From the NCBI GenBank assembly GCA_963835955.1, contig CAWIHZ010000020.1, forward strand, positions 17,827-81,826: a stretch of DNA of 64,000 nt, written 5' to 3'. The stretch is from Roseiarcus sp963835955 (GTDB lineage Bacteria > Pseudomonadota > Alphaproteobacteria > Rhizobiales > Beijerinckiaceae). The position numbers were made by a program, and so were the translations under genes. The notes under the pieces were generated by a model that saw nothing but the letters and a program-made list of their open reading frames with translations, was not told the origin of the DNA and did no database searches. Below are positions 17,288-25,965 of this stretch, in pieces (position 1 is the first letter of the stretch; each line of letters opens with the position of its first letter).

Positions 17288-18456
17288 ATGACTAAGTTCA
17301 CGTTCTTGGAATTTTTCGCCGGCGGCGGCATGGCGCGCGCCGGGCTCGGGCCGGAGTGGCGCTGCCTATTCGCCAATGATTTCGACGCAAGGAAGGTTTC
17401 GACTTACAAGGCCAACTGGGGTGGAAGCGACATAAGTGGGATGACGTCGCTAACTGACGCTTGCAGAATTACCCATCTGACCGGTCGACCTCGCTTGGGC
17501 GTCGTTTCCCTGTCAGGACCTGTCGCTCGCCGGAAATTATCGCGGCCTTGGCCGGAGCGCGACAACGACCGAACTCGCTCAGGAACTTTCTGGCCATTTT
17601 GGAAATTCATGCGTGGTCTGGTGCAGGATGGCGCGCCCCGCGGACTATTGTCCTTGAAAATGTATATGGTTGCTTGACATCCACGGCGGTAAGGATTTCG
17701 CCGCGATCGCCTCGGCGCTCTCGCACTCGGGCTACACTTCGGAGCCACGGTCATCGACGCCGCGAAATTTGTCCCGCAGTCGCGCCCCCGCGTTTTTTTT
17801 ATTGCCGTGCGCAAGGACATGCGATCCCGGCGCCGCTCGTCGCCGACGAGCCGAGGAAGGTTTGGCACCCGGCCGCGCTGATCGAAGCGCACGCCAGTAT
17901 GACGGCCGAAGCAAGGAGAAATTGGGTTTGGTGGAATATCTCAAAGTCGGCTGCGCGAAGCACGACTTTAGCAGACCTAATCGAAGACATCCCACGTGGC
18001 GTGGAATGGCACCTTGCCGCACACACAAAATACTTGCTGGACCTCATGTCACTCGCGCATCGCGAAAAGGTGGCAGATGCGATGAAATCGGGTCGGCGAA
18101 TGGTCGGAGGAGTCTACAGACGCACGCGCCCCGATGATAATGGAATTAAACGCCAGCGCGCCGAGGTTCGCTTTGATGGCGTCGCCGGGTGTCTTCGCAC
18201 TCCGGCCGGCGGCTCATCTCGCCAGACCATCCTAGTGATCGAAGGTAGAACGGTTCGGTCACGTCTTTTATCGCCTCGCGAGGCGGCGCGGCTCATGGGA
18301 TTGAACGACGAATATGTACTTCCTGCGCGCTACAACGACGCCTACCACGTTTGTGGCGATGGCGTCTGCGTACCGGTCGTGCGGCACATTGCGGCGCACG
18401 TACTCGAACCGTTGCTAAATATGAACGGAGCGGCAGAGCCGATCGCGGCGGAGTAG
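17288..18456 (+). pseudogene. C5 DNA cytosine methyltransferase, multiply frameshifted
   Basis: Motif I (FLEFFAGGGMARAGLG) is in one frame from 17288. Motif IV (FPCQDLSLAGNYRG, with the catalytic Cys) is in a second frame near 17505. RTIVLENVYGCLTS, VIDAAKFVPQSRPRVFFIA, and the long C-terminal part from PAPLVADEPRKVWHPAALIE through the LSPREAARLMGLNDEY target-side motif fall in two or more frames. At least four indels are needed to explain this. Intact, it would methylate cytosine in a specific site. The DNA is clearly less GC-rich than the neighbouring genes, suggesting acquisition. It ends just before the IS3-family element. Confidence 0.85.
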
Positions 18457-18608
18457 GACGTGGAGAGCTGGTCCCGGTTGTCTGCACAGAATTCCGCGAA
18501 GGCTGAGTGGACTGCTGCCGGGGTTGGTCCTTTGCGATTTCGCGCGCTGGGCGTGACGGAGGGAGGGCGTAGCCCGACCGGAGGGACGTCCAGCGCGCGG
18601 CGGAAATT

Positions 18609-19435
18609 TCATGCCGCCGCCGCGAGGGGCGAGGGGGTGAAGTAAGCCTCGTCCGGCGTGCGCCGGTCAAGGCTCGAATGCGGGCGGCGCTGATTGTAGA
18701 AATCTAGATACCGGCCGATCGAAGCGCGCGCCTCGCTCACGCTGTCATAGGCTTTCAGGTAGACCTCCTCGTATTTGACGCTGCGCCAGAGCCGCTCGAC
18801 GAACACGTTGTCGCGCCAGGCGCCCTTGCCGTCCATGCTGATCGAGACGCCGCGATCGCGCAGCACGCCGGTGAAGGCGACGCTGGTGAATTGGCTGCCC
18901 TGGTCGGTGTTGAAGATATCCGGCTTGCCGTGCTTGGCCAGGGCCTGCTCCAGCGCCTCGACGCAGAAGTCGGCCTCCATGCTGATCGACACCCGATGGG
19001 CGAGAACCCTCCGGCTGAAGACGTCCACGACCGCGGCCAGATAGACGAAGCCGCGCGCCATCGGGATGTAGGTGATGTCCATCGCCCAGACCTGGTCGGC
19101 CCGCTCGATCTTCACCCCACGCAGCAGGTACGGGTAGATCTTGTGGCCGGGCGCGGGTTTGCTGGTGTTCGGACGACGGTAGATCGCCGCGATCGCCATG
19201 CGCTTCATCAGGCTCGCCACATGACGACGCCCGATCGAGACGCCCTCGCGGTTGAGAACGTCGCGCAGCATCCGGCTGCCCGCGAACGGATAGTCGAGAT
19301 GCAGCTCGTCGAGCCGGCGCATGATCCGCAAATCCCGGCCGATGTCGGCCGAGGCTTGTAGTAGACGGCGCCTCGGCTCACGCCGAGCGCCTGGGCCTGC
19401 CGGGAAATCGGCAAGATATGCTCGCGGTCGATCAT
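18609..19435 (-). pseudogene. IS3 family transposase OrfB (DDE), single frameshift
   Basis: The N-terminal portion starts at the ATG at 19435 (MIDREHILPISRQAQALGVS), overlapping the orfA stop as ATGA. Near 19335-19350 the frame changes: PRPTSA should continue as DLRIMRRLDELHLDYPF but is offset by one base. From there 240 residues are intact and hold the rve catalytic domain: VWAMDITYIPM (Asp), NTDQGSQFTS (Asp), DNVFVERLWRSVKYEEVYL (Glu) and RRPHSSLDRRTPDEAY. The intact DDE core suggests recent inactivation, or an additional programmed shift. Confidence 0.85.
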
Positions 19436-19743
19436 CGCCTTGCGCTCAGCAACCCCGCCTTGGTGAGCGCCCCTTCTAAAAAATCGTTTTCCAGCGTCAG
19501 CTCGCCGATCTTAGCGTGAAGCGTCTTCACGTCGATGCTCGACGCCGTCTTCGCCTCGCCCTTCTCGGCCCCGAATACCCCGGCCGCCCCTTCCAGCAAC
19601 TGGCTCCGCCATTGCCCGATCTGGTTCGGATGCACATCGAAAAGCTGAGCCAGCTCGGCCAGCGTCTTGTCGCCCTTCATGGCGGCCAAAGCCACCTTCG
19701 ACTTGAAGGCCGGCGTGCGGGACCGACGGGTGCGCTTCGTCAT
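19432..19743 (-). CDS. IS3 family transposase OrfA (HTH)
   Basis: A 103-residue OrfA. MTKRTRRSRTPAFKSKVALA leads into the helix-turn-helix (DKTLAELAQLFDVHPNQIGQ) and a leucine-zipper-like C-terminus ending TLENDFLEGALTKAGLLSARR. The ATG at 19743 begins the conserved region; an upstream in-frame extension is not conserved. The stop overlaps the orfB ATG, the usual layout for the programmed frameshift that makes the OrfAB fusion. Confidence 0.88.
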   Translation of the reverse strand: MTKRTRRSRTPAFKSKVALAAMKGDKTLAELAQLFDVHPNQIGQWRSQLLEGAAGVFGAEKGEAKTASSIDVKTLHAKIGELTLENDFLEGALTKAGLLSARR

Positions 19744-19831
19744 CTTCGCTCCTGATTCGCGACGAGAACCCTCGCCGCTGTCAGGCAGAAAATCCACTCA
19801 GCCCACTGTTCAGATTCCCGAGGCGAGCTCT

Positions 19832-20500
19832 ATGGCAATCGACCTCGCATTCCGACGCAGAGCGGTTCGAACGCTCACAAACAAGATCGGCTGCTATGTG
19901 CTTTGTGATCTGGATCAGAGTACCAATTTACGTGGGTAAATCAGTCGACGGAATTCGCGCTCGGGTGCAACCGACACCTCACCTCGGCAAGAAGCGACAT
20001 AATCGCGAATCGGCAGGTCGACGTCTGGGAGATCGCTTGGGTGTGGACATATCCGGTCGAGCGTCGCAGCCGAAATCAGCATTGATTGAAGACGCATTGT
20101 TTCACGAATTTCATCCGAAGTCGGCGCTCATGAACGGCAAGGTGCCTAAGCTGCCCATCGCGCAGAGATGAGGGTACCCGACGCCGTTACCAAAAGATTC
20201 AAGTGATGGCGGACGGCGGAGATACTGGAAAAGAAAGACTCGGCGCTTCGCCTTCCACGCCAAGCCGAGCACTACAGCCAGATTGTTGGTCACTTTCTAG
20301 CCGTCAAGAATTCAAAAGAGATAGCGGGAGCGATCCAAGCGCACTTTCGAGCGGCTTGCAGAAGTACCACCAAGACCTACTTGGACTCGCCAGTCGGAGG
20401 TCGAAGGAGATAGCGGCGACGATTGAAGAGACGATCTTTTTTCGCGGTTCGGAATCGATTCAAAGTGGAAAGCGTCGGACTAGTCGCCCGCCGTACCTTG
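19832..20500 (+). pseudogene. GIY-YIG nuclease-like protein, multiply frameshifted
   Basis: Starts MAIDLAFRRRAVRTLTNKIG and continues CYVLCDLDQ; the GIY-YIG-type IYVGKSVDGIRARV is then in a second frame, RHLTSARSDIIANRQVDVWE in a third, and EDALFHEFHPKSALMNGKVP back in another. Downstream, EHYSQIVGHFLAVKNSKEIA and YHQDLLGLASRRSKEIAATI are again shifted. At least five indels are needed. GIY-YIG proteins with this Glu-containing second half include restriction endonucleases, so with the methyltransferase remnant it may be the nuclease half of a former restriction-modification system (inference). The 3' limit is uncertain because the frame merges into the DNA before vsr. Base composition is lower in GC, like the methyltransferase. 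Confidence 0.72.
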
Positions 20501-20530
20501 AATGGAAACATCGGATTGCAGAAACAGCCC

Positions 20531-20932
20531 GTGAGCCTCGACCGCTCCGCGGTCATGCGCGCGGTCAAGTCGCGCGACACCGGCCCCGAGCGCGCGGTCC
20601 GGGCGGCGCTGCGCCAAATCGCGCCCGGCTACCGGCTCCATCGCGCCGATCTGCCCGGCAAGCCGGACATCGTCTATTCCGGACGCAAGCTGGCGATCTT
20701 CGTGCACGGCTGCTTCTGGCACGGGCATGATTGCCCGCGCGGCGCCCGGGCGCCGAAGGCGAACGCCGACTACTGGCGCGCCAAGATCGCCCGCAACCGG
20801 ACGCGCGACCTAAGAACGCTCGCCGCGCTCGATTCTATGGGCTGGCGCGCCCTGACGATCTACGAGTGCGAGCTGAAGGACGCGACCGCGCTGAGGAGCC
20901 GGCTCGCCGCGGCGCTGCGCCCCGGTCTCTAG
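20531..20932 (+). CDS. vsr: Very short patch repair endonuclease Vsr
   Basis: A 133-residue Vsr endonuclease that nicks beside T:G mismatches created by deamination of 5-methylcytosine. D46 in GKPDIVYS and the zinc/active-site segment FVHGCFWHGHDC are intact, as are NADYWRAKIARNRTRD and the WRALTIYECEL C-terminal strand. I place the start at GTG 20531 (MSLDRSAVMRAVKSRDTGPE), where homology begins; the upstream in-frame codons derive from the nuclease remnant. Unlike its two decayed neighbours the gene is intact and very GC-rich, so it either survived selection or has a separate origin. ppc follows after 77 bases. Confidence 0.92.
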   Translation: MSLDRSAVMRAVKSRDTGPERAVRAALRQIAPGYRLHRADLPGKPDIVYSGRKLAIFVHGCFWHGHDCPRGARAPKANADYWRAKIARNRTRDLRTLAALDSMGWRALTIYECELKDATALRSRLAAALRPGL

Positions 20933-21009
20933 CCGTTTCGCACTTGCGCTGGCGCCTGCCGCAGTGCAACATCAAATCCGGCCGGCTCTGCCGGCGACGG
21001 ATTTGATCG

Positions 21010-23799
21010 ATGACTCTCGCCGCTTCGACGTCCATCGCTGCGCCGCAAGACGCGGACGACGCCGAGAAGGATCGCCCGCTGCGCGGCGACATCCGCCTGC
21101 TGGGCCGCATCCTCGGCGACACCGTGCGCGAGCAGGAGGGCGAGGAGGTCTTCGCCCTGGTGGAGCAGATCCGCAAGGCCTCCGTCCGCTTCCATCGCGA
21201 CAACGAGGTCGGCGCCCGGCGCGAGCTGGAGGCGACCCTCGACAGCCTCAGCGCCGACCAGACGCTCGCGATCGTGCGCGCCTACAGCTATTTCTCGCAT
21301 CTGGCCAACATCGCCGAGGACCAGCATCACATCCGCCGCAACCACGCCCATGTGATCGCGGGCTCTGCGCCTCGCCCCGGATCGCTCGCCTATGCGTTCC
21401 AGCGCACCCGCGAGACCGGGGTCGACGCCACGGCGCTCGGCGCGTTCTTCGAACGGGCGCTGGTCAGTCCGGTGCTGACCGCCCATCCGACCGAGGTCAG
21501 GCGCAAGAGCACGCTGACGCGCGAACTGGAGATCGCCGCGCTCTTGGACGCGCGCGAACGCGCCAAGGGCGACGAGGCGGAGCTCTCTCGCAACGAAGAG
21601 CAGCTGCGGAGCGCCGTTCTCATCCTCTGGCGCACCAACCTGTTGCGCCAGACCCGGCTGACCGTGGTCGACGAGGTCGCCAATGGCCTCTCCTATTACG
21701 ATTACACGTTCTTCCGCGAACTGCCCCGGCTCTACGGCGTCATTGCGGACGCGCTCGCCAAACAGGGCGCGAGCCCGCCGGGGAAGCGGATCGCCTCCTT
21801 CCTGCGCATCGGCTCCTGGATCGGCGGCGACCGCGACGGCAATCCTTATGTGACGGCAAGGGTGCTCAATGAGGCGATGCGGTTGCAGAGCGCCCGCGCG
21901 CTCGGCCACTATCTCGACGAGCTGCACCAGCTCGGCGGCGAAATCTCGCTCGCCGGCAGCCTTGTCAGGGTCAGCGACGAGCTGAACGCGCTCGCCGAGC
22001 GGGCGAGCGACCCATCCCCGAACCGGCGCGACGAGCCCTATCGCCGCGCGATCACGGGCATGTATTCGCGGCTGGCCAAGACGGCGCTCGATCTCGATCA
22101 TGTCGTCGCGCTGCGCCATCCGCTGACCGACGCGCCGGCCTACGCTGGCGTCGAGGAGCTGGCCGCGGATCTCGACATTGTCGCCCGGTCGCTCGAGAGC
22201 CACGGCGCGGCGATTCTGGCGCGCGGGCGGCTGAGGGCGCTGCGCCGCGCGGTCGACGTGTTCGGCTTCCACCTCGCGCCGATCGATCTGAGGCAGAACT
22301 CCGACGTGCACGAGCGCACCGTCGCCGAGCTTCTGGCCGCTGTGACGCCGGGGCTCGACTATCTAGCCTTAAGCGAGGCCGATCGCGTCGATCTGCTGCG
22401 GCGCGAACTCGATTCGCCGCGCCCGCTGGTCTCGCCCTTCATCGCCTACAGCGAGGAGACGAGCGGGGAACTCGGCGTCTTCACGGCCGCGGCGGCGATC
22501 CGCAAAACCTACGGCCCCGGCGCGATCCGCACCTCGATCATCTCCAAGACCGACGCTGTCTCCGACATGCTGGAGCTGGCGCTGCTCTTGAAGGAAGTCG
22601 GGCTCGTCAGCGCCGACGGGACAGCCTCGCTGCATGTCGTGCCTCTATTTGAAACCATCGCCGACCTGCGCGCCTGCGTCGGCGTCATGGACGCGCTGCT
22701 GTCAATTCCCGAATACCGCCGGCTGGTCGATTCTTTGGGCGGCGAGCAGGAGGTGATGCTCGGCTATTCGGATTCCAACAAGGACGGCGGCTTCGTCACT
22801 TCGGGCTGGGAGCTCTACAAGGCCGAGATCGGGCTGGTCGAGGTGTTCCGCCGCCACGGCGTGCGCATCCGCCTGTTTCACGGCCGCGGCGGCTCGGTCG
22901 GGCGCGGCGGCGGCCCGAGCTATGACGCGATCCTGGCCCAGCCGGGCGGCGCGGTGCAGGGGCAGATCCGCATCACCGAGCAGGGCGAAATCATTTCGAG
23001 CAAGTACTCCAATCCCGACGTCGGGCGCCGCAACCTCGAGACGCTGGTCTCGGCGACGCTGGAGGCGAGCCTGCTGCAGGACGAAAGCCCTGCGCCCGAT
23101 CTCGCCTTCCTCGAGGCGATGGAGGAACTCTCGGCCAGCGCCTACAAGGCCTATCGCGGCCTGGTCTACGAGACCGAGGGTTTTGAGCGCTATTTCTGGG
23201 CTTCGACCGTCATCACCGAAATCGCCGGCCTCAACATCGGCTCGAGGCCCGCCTCGCGCAAGAAGACGACGTCGATCGCCGACTTAAGAGCGATCCCCTG
23301 GGTGTTCTCCTGGTCGCAGTGCCGTTTGATGCTGCCGGGCTGGTTCGGTTTCGGCTCGGCGGTGAAGGCCTATGTCGAGGCCCATCCCGCCGACGGGCTC
23401 GACGCGCTGAAGGCGATGCACCGGCGCTGGCCGTTCTTCCGCACCCTTCTTTCCAACATGGACATGGTGCTGTCGAAGTCGAGCCTCGCCATCGCCTCGC
23501 GCTATGCGCGGCTGGTCGCGGACGTGGCTTTGAGGGAAAGAATCTTCTCCCGCATTTCGCGCGAATGGCGCGATTCGGTCGACGCGCTGAACGCGATTAT
23601 GGAGCAGTCGCGGCTCCTGGAAAGCAATCCGCTGCTCGACCGCTCGATCCGCAACCGCTTTCCCTATCTCGACCCGCTCAACCATGTGCAGGTCGAACTC
23701 TTAAAGCTGCACCGCGGCCGGTCGTCGAGCGAGAAGGTGCTGACGGGGATCCAGCTCACCATCAACGGCATATCGGCGGGGTTGCGCAACAGCGGGTGA
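21010..23799 (+). CDS. ppc: Phosphoenolpyruvate carboxylase
   Basis: A full-length 929-residue PEPC that carboxylates PEP to oxaloacetate, replenishing the TCA cycle and, in serine-cycle methylotrophs, fixing CO2. The catalytic His segment is LTAHPTEVRRKS (H159). GYSDSNKDGGFVTSGW and FHGRGGSVGRGGGPSYDAI form the rest of the active site, RAIPWVFSWSQCRLMLPGWFG is intact, and the conserved C-terminal tail ends in RNSG rather than the commoner RNTG. The ATG at 21010 gives a short variable N-terminus before RLLGRILGDTVREQEG. A single gene with a long 3' gap. Confidence 0.97.
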   Translation: MTLAASTSIAAPQDADDAEKDRPLRGDIRLLGRILGDTVREQEGEEVFALVEQIRKASVRFHRDNEVGARRELEATLDSLSADQTLAIVRAYSYFSHLANIAEDQHHIRRNHAHVIAGSAPRPGSLAYAFQRTRETGVDATALGAFFERALVSPVLTAHPTEVRRKSTLTRELEIAALLDARERAKGDEAELSRNEEQLRSAVLILWRTNLLRQTRLTVVDEVANGLSYYDYTFFRELPRLYGVIADALAKQGASPPGKRIASFLRIGSWIGGDRDGNPYVTARVLNEAMRLQSARALGHYLDELHQLGGEISLAGSLVRVSDELNALAERASDPSPNRRDEPYRRAITGMYSRLAKTALDLDHVVALRHPLTDAPAYAGVEELAADLDIVARSLESHGAAILARGRLRALRRAVDVFGFHLAPIDLRQNSDVHERTVAELLAAVTPGLDYLALSEADRVDLLRRELDSPRPLVSPFIAYSEETSGELGVFTAAAAIRKTYGPGAIRTSIISKTDAVSDMLELALLLKEVGLVSADGTASLHVVPLFETIADLRACVGVMDALLSIPEYRRLVDSLGGEQEVMLGYSDSNKDGGFVTSGWELYKAEIGLVEVFRRHGVRIRLFHGRGGSVGRGGGPSYDAILAQPGGAVQGQIRITEQGEIISSKYSNPDVGRRNLETLVSATLEASLLQDESPAPDLAFLEAMEELSASAYKAYRGLVYETEGFERYFWASTVITEIAGLNIGSRPASRKKTTSIADLRAIPWVFSWSQCRLMLPGWFGFGSAVKAYVEAHPADGLDALKAMHRRWPFFRTLLSNMDMVLSKSSLAIASRYARLVADVALRERIFSRISREWRDSVDALNAIMEQSRLLESNPLLDRSIRNRFPYLDPLNHVQVELLKLHRGRSSSEKVLTGIQLTINGISAGLRNSG

Positions 23800-24426
23800 G
23801 CGAATTGCGACGTTCCAAACCAACTCTTGGAATCCAATAGCGCGATTGCCGAGCCGCGGGCGACCTTGAAAAGGGCCGAGCCGCGGCTTCGGTCTGCAGG
23901 AGCTTCTTTTCCAAACAAATCCTTTTGCAAAAATCAGAAACCGTGTTACCTTGACTCCCGGTCGCAAAATCCAACACGCCTTGCGCCAAGGCCGGCGGCT
24001 GCGCCATGCGGGAGTTTTATGACTGGGATTTGTAAAACCTCGACGCCGTTCTCGGCCCGTAACGATGCGGAGAGGACCGCCGAAATTCCTTCTCGCCGAG
24101 ATTCGCCCGTAACCCATTGAAAAGCCCCAATTCGCGGGAGGAAAACGCTTTCGTTTCCTTCCCTCTAATTTTCCCTGGCTTCCCCTTTGATTTTCCTTTC
24201 CTTCCCCTTTGGCTTTCGTTTACTTCCTCCCGGCTTTCGTTTCCTACCCCCTGGCTCGCCAAAATTTCACACGGCGAGGGCAGCGGCGGGCGGCCGCCGG
24301 CCGGAGCTTTTCTTATAGCGGAACGCTGCGGCTGATTATGGGTTATTGTGCGTCCCAGGCCTTGCCGAGCGTTCCGAGCCGCCGCAGGCTGACGCGAGGC
24401 TCCAGTCGCCGAGGGGAGGACAGCCT
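23800..24426. other. Intergenic region with conserved blocks and a pyrimidine-rich tract (element A)
   Basis: No convincing gene in these 627 bases. Block 1 at 23930-23950 (aaaatcagaaaccgtgttac plus c) matches 31641-31661 at 19 of 21 bases. Block 2 at 24108-24134 (cgtaacccattgaaaag, then a stretch ending aattcg) matches 31799-31825 at 24 of 27. A bulged hairpin (gggaggaaa / tttccttccc, about 24136-24163) follows, and then a pyrimidine-rich tract to 24260 containing gctttcgttt three times (24147, 24212, 24233). The ribosome site of the iron-permease-like gene (ggagga at ~24414) lies at the right end. Confidence 0.7.
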
Positions 24427-24894
24427 ATGTCGATCAATCGGATGTTCACGGACGCCTCGAATTCGGCCGCGCGGGCGGCGGGCGCGCCGGTCACCTTCCT
24501 GATCTGCTGCCTGGTTGTCGTCGCCTGGGCCGCCAGCGGACCGGTGTTCAGGTTCTCCGACACCTGGCAACTCGTCATCAACACCGGCACCACGATCGTG
24601 ACCTTCCTGATGGTGTTCCTGATCCAGAACACCCAGAACCGGGACGGCGCCGCGATCCAGGCCAAGCTCGACGAGCTGATCCGCGCCAGCGGCTCGCAAA
24701 ACGACTTCATCGGCATCGAACTCCTCACCCAGGAGGAGGTCGAGGAATTTCGCAAGAAATGCGCGGCCCGCGCCGCCGCCGCGACCGCCGGGGATCGAGC
24801 GGTCACCCGCGCGAACAAAAAGGCAAAAAAGACGGCGGCCAAGAGATCCGCGTCCGGAGCGCGCCGGGCCGGCCCACCGAACACAAGGGCTTGA
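24427..24894 (+). CDS. Low-affinity iron permease family membrane protein
   Basis: A 155-residue protein of the PF04120 family. Two hydrophobic helices are visible (about 20-40, PVTFLICCLVVVAWAASG; about 52-70, TGTTIVTFLMVFLIQNTQNR), with the diagnostic FLIQNTQNRDGAAIQAKLDELI between the membrane and cytosolic parts. The last ~45 residues are Ala/Lys/Arg-rich and disordered. The fungal founder is linked to iron uptake; the bacterial role is not established. The ATG at 24427 follows a ggagga site; upstream in-frame codons are in the 5' leader. Confidence 0.85.
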   Translation: MSINRMFTDASNSAARAAGAPVTFLICCLVVVAWAASGPVFRFSDTWQLVINTGTTIVTFLMVFLIQNTQNRDGAAIQAKLDELIRASGSQNDFIGIELLTQEEVEEFRKKCAARAAAATAGDRAVTRANKKAKKTAAKRSASGARRAGPPNTRA

Positions 24895-25175
24895 CGATTA
24901 TCGGTTCGTGGGGCTTTCGGTCGCGCGCGGGCGGGGGATAGCACAACGACGTCGCCAGTCGTCGGCGAAGCGGCTTGTTTTTGTGCACGCCCGATCGCCG
25001 CGCCAAACGCCCTGGATCGCCGTCCCTGTTCCGTTTACGCTCAAGGCGATTATATGAGACGGACGGCGCAGATCGGCTCCCGCATGGGGTCCCTCTTCGT
25101 CCATAGCGAAAACAAATTCGCGGCCCGGCCTGGGGGATCGCGAACCATTCCCACCTCAGCGGGAGGCGCAGTCAG

Positions 25176-25691
25176 ATGGCAGATTCGAATGAACGCGCAG
25201 TTCTTGCCGGCGGTTGTTTCTGGGGCGTGCAGGACTTGCTGCGCCGCTATCCCGGCGTCGTGTCGACGCGGGTGGGCTACGCCGGCGGCGAAACCCCCAA
25301 TGCGACCTACCGCAACCACGGCAATCACGCCGAGGCGGTCGAGATTGTCTTCGACCCGGCAAAAATCAGCTACCGCCAGCTGCTGGAGTTCTTCTTTCAG
25401 ATCCACGATCCGACGACGCTCAACCGCCAGGGCAACGACAGGGGCGCAAGCTATCGATCGGCGATCTTCTACACCAGCGATGAGCAGAAGCGCGTCGCTC
25501 TCGACACCATCGCCGATGTCGACGCCTCGGGCCTGTGGCCGGGCAAGGCGACGACCGAAGTCGCGCCGGCGGGTCCTTTCTGGGAGGCCGAGCCAGAGCA
25601 TCAGGATTATCTCGAGCGCTATCCGAACGGCTATACCTGCCACTTCGTTCGGCCCAACTGGGTTCTGCCGAAGCGGGCCGCGGCCGAGTAG
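25176..25691 (+). CDS. msrA: Peptide-methionine (S)-S-oxide reductase MsrA
   Basis: A 171-residue MsrA that repairs methionine-S-sulfoxide in proteins. The nucleophile C14 lies in AGGCFWGVQDLL, followed by VGYAGGETPNATYRN, HAEAVEIVFDP, FFQIHDPTTLNRQGNDRG and the YRSAIFY strand. The C-terminus ends after HFVRPNWVLPKRAAAE and shows no obvious distal resolving-cysteine pair, as in one-Cys-recycling members. Start at the first ATG beside a modest purine-rich site. Monocistronic, with ~280 bases of featureless DNA on each side. Confidence 0.95.
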   Translation: MADSNERAVLAGGCFWGVQDLLRRYPGVVSTRVGYAGGETPNATYRNHGNHAEAVEIVFDPAKISYRQLLEFFFQIHDPTTLNRQGNDRGASYRSAIFYTSDEQKRVALDTIADVDASGLWPGKATTEVAPAGPFWEAEPEHQDYLERYPNGYTCHFVRPNWVLPKRAAAE

Positions 25692-25965
25692 GCGGGCGGT
25701 TCAGGAATGCGGGCAATCCTCACGTCGCGCGACGGCGCGGCGTTCGGGATTGATCTGACAGGAAAATTTCGGCTATCATCGCTGCCGCGGCGAATTGGCG
25801 ATCGATGGGGAGCTTGCGCTTGCCAAAACGGAGACGCGCTGCAAGCGCCGCTCAAAAGCGTTCGGCGGTCGGCGCAGCGGGCGATGGGGCTCTCCAATCT
25901 GAGCACGGCAAAAGACAAAGTGGCGCCGATCTCATGTCGGGGCGGCGCCGAACGGGAGGAAGACA

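Larger units (their letters stand above)
18483..19812 (-). mobile_element. IS3-family insertion sequence between the methyltransferase and nuclease remnants
   Basis: orfA and orfB read leftward. The right end, read inward, is tgaacagtgggctgagtgga starting at 19812. The left side holds a related ggctgagtgga at 18501-18511, preceded by tgcacag at 18483, so the left boundary is approximate and the terminal repeat is degraded there. The element separates the end of the methyltransferase remnant from the start of the GIY-YIG remnant. Confidence 0.75.

Noticed and set aside
24117..24335. A small protein in the pyrimidine tract of element A
   Set aside because: The reading is almost all Phe/Pro/Leu/Ser from the low-complexity sequence, with no ribosome site.
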